Source: Phycisphaerales bacterium
Lineage (GTDB): Bacteria > Planctomycetota > Phycisphaerae > SM23-33
Direction of reading: 5' to 3'
NCBI GenBank assembly: GCA_003153915.1
Contig: PMBX01000230.1
Span: 2,782-9,281 of the forward strand
DNA: 6,500 nt
Under the pieces are notes generated by a model, which worked only from the letters and a program-made list of their open reading frames with translations, had not been told where the DNA came from and did no database searches. Of this stretch, positions 5,554-6,500 are shown in pieces. Position 1 is the stretch's first letter. The number at the start of each line of letters is the position of its first letter. The translations under genes and the position numbers were made by a program.

Positions 5554-6294
5554 ATGAGCATTATCAACCTGCTTCCGGAAGACTACGTAAAACGACGCTC
5601 GCAGAACCGGGCCAACAAGCTCTGCCTGATTCTGTTCGCCGCCGTGATGGCCGCCGTGATCGCCGCCGTGATCGTCTCGGACCAGTCCACGCGACACACC
5701 CAGGCCGTTGCAAGGCGCGTGGACGCCGCCTATGCCGACGCCGCCAAGATGATCGAGCAACTTCGTGAATTGGAAAACCGAAAACAGGCCATGCAGCACA
5801 AGGCCGAACTGACCGCCTCGCTGCTGGAACGCGTGCCGCGCAGCACGCTGTTGGCAATCGTCGCAGGCGCCCTTCCGCGAGGCGCGTCCCTGACACAGTT
5901 CAACCTATTTCCCATGAACGTCGTAACCCGCGCCGAACCGGCCAATAAGAACGCCTCCGCCACCGACAGCAAGTTCGCCAAGGTCCAGCAGCAACGTGAG
6001 GCCAGTGAGTCGGTGACGGTTGTGATGATGGAGGTCACCGGACTGGCTGGAACCGATGTGGAAGTGGCCCGCTTTATCACCAATCTGGTCCGCTGCCCAC
6101 TGATGAAATCGGTGGACCTTGTCTACAGCCAGGAGAAAGTCCTCCAGGACACGCCCATCCGGGAATTCCAGGTGAAGATCGAGTTGAAACCCAACGTCGA
6201 CGTCATAGATGTGCTGCGAGCGGCTGAGCGAAACGGCTCCGAGGATGCGGCCAAACCGCTGGCGGCCGTACAGGAGCAGGGAGCACGAACATGA
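5554..6294 (+). CDS. pilN: type IV pilus assembly protein PilN
   Basis: This 246-residue bitopic inner-membrane protein carries INLLP at residues 4-8, the signature by which PilN's cytoplasmic tail docks into PilM. One membrane segment follows (about 22-42), then a charged heptad-like coiled-coil stretch (about 48-90), and a periplasmic domain (about 95-215) with the alternating strand/helix look of the ferredoxin-like fold that pairs with PilO. Residues 122-152 form a polar, probably disordered insertion, and 216-246 an Ala/Glu-rich tail. The protein is somewhat longer than typical PilN (about 180-220). The ribosome binding site AGGA (5543-5546) overlaps the pilM stop codon, which indicates tight translational coupling. 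The end overlaps the next start codon (ATGA at 6291-6294). The membrane helix is encoded by three 12-bp tandem repeats (5638-5673). The family call is firm because of the INLLP motif and position after pilM. Confidence 0.9.
   Translation: MSIINLLPEDYVKRRSQNRANKLCLILFAAVMAAVIAAVIVSDQSTRHTQAVARRVDAAYADAAKMIEQLRELENRKQAMQHKAELTASLLERVPRSTLLAIVAGALPRGASLTQFNLFPMNVVTRAEPANKNASATDSKFAKVQQQREASESVTVVMMEVTGLAGTDVEVARFITNLVRCPLMKSVDLVYSQEKVLQDTPIREFQVKIELKPNVDVIDVLRAAERNGSEDAAKPLAAVQEQGART
5638..5673 (+). repeat. three 12-bp tandem repeats within pilN
   Basis: Three consecutive copies of GCCGCCGTGATS (the last base is G, C, C) encode Ala-Ala-Val-Met/Ile three times in the middle of the PilN membrane segment. 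The copies are in frame, so unit gain or loss would change helix length by four residues without a frameshift. Confidence 0.85.
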
Positions 6295-6500
6295 AACTTG
6301 GACTCCGCGAGATTCTTTTCATCGCGATGCTGATGGCCATACCAATGGCGGCCTGGCGATTGGTCTTTGAGCCGCAAAACCAGCGCAAGGCCGAGCTGGT
6401 CAAGCAGATCAATGCCCGCCAGGAACGGCTTGGCGAGTTGAACCAAGCCATCGTTGCCATGGGCGACCTTCGCAAGGAGATCGAATCGTTGGAGCAAGCA
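6291..6500 (+). CDS. pilO: PilO-like type IV pilus protein, N-terminal part
   Basis: This is the first 70 codons of a gene cut by the right edge. Its ATG overlaps the pilN stop codon (ATGA), with AGGGAG (6278-6283) 7 nt upstream. The N-terminus is a short tail (MKLGLRE), one hydrophobic helix (about residues 8-25) and then a long charged stretch rich in Q, E, K and L (from about 30) that looks like a coiled coil. This is the topology of PilO, the bitopic partner that heterodimerises with PilN in the periplasm. The first 70 residues carry no sequence-specific PilO signature, so the call rests on topology and position in the pilM-pilN-pilO order. The periplasmic domain, and any pilP and pilQ, would lie beyond the window. 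Confidence 0.78.
   Translation, partial: MKLGLREILFIAMLMAIPMAAWRLVFEPQNQRKAELVKQINARQERLGELNQAIVAMGDLRKEIESLEQA

Noticed and set aside
4695..5567. Minus-strand open frame of 290 codons.
   Set aside because: It is wholly antisense to pilM, whose motifs are unambiguous. The translation is His/Arg/Gly-rich with no domain.

Overview
The window is GC-rich DNA from a probably diderm bacterium: the pilMNO inner-membrane module of type IV pili normally accompanies a secretin in an outer membrane. The gene mix (LemA, a large GT-C-type membrane protein, a free FHA protein, HemW, a riboswitch-led pil operon) and a palindrome built of GAAG-rich 9-nt units would suit a Planctomycetota/PVC-type or deltaproteobacterial-like environmental lineage. 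The sequence alone does not settle the taxon.

Layout. The left half reads on the minus strand. It runs from a small FHA-domain gene (2408-2908) through a 625-residue polytopic membrane protein resembling polyprenol-sugar-dependent glycosyltransferases (422-2299) to the first 41 codons of a LemA-family gene (1-125). Between the last two lies a 148-bp palindromic element (225-372) with 14-bp perfect terminal inverted repeats, and then a good sigma70-type promoter candidate for lemA. The right half reads on the plus strand: hemW (2974-4155), then after a 299-bp gap an operon pilM-pilN-pilO (4455 to beyond 6500) with a 10-bp gap and an ATGA overlap. FHA and hemW diverge from a 65-bp spacer holding an AT-rich patch with a perfect TATAAT. 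hemW has no Shine-Dalgarno and may be leaderless.

The most informative part is the gap before pilM. It carries a well-formed GEMM-I cyclic-di-GMP riboswitch aptamer (4281-4364), with a P1 stem, a P2 stem capped by a GCGA tetraloop, the core GGGCAAA and CGCAAAGC strings, and a P3 stem. A strong 8-bp hairpin follows whose 3' arm could also pair with the aptamer's 3' side, and then a hairpin that would hide the pilM ribosome binding site. I infer that c-di-GMP controls synthesis of the type IV pilus alignment complex (PilM cytoplasmic actin-like ring; PilN and PilO bitopic partners), probably through translation since there is no U-tract terminator. The protein genes are otherwise recognisable families. 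I see no wholly new multi-gene system here; the novelty candidates are the riboswitch architecture, the palindromic element and the divergent leaderless promoter.
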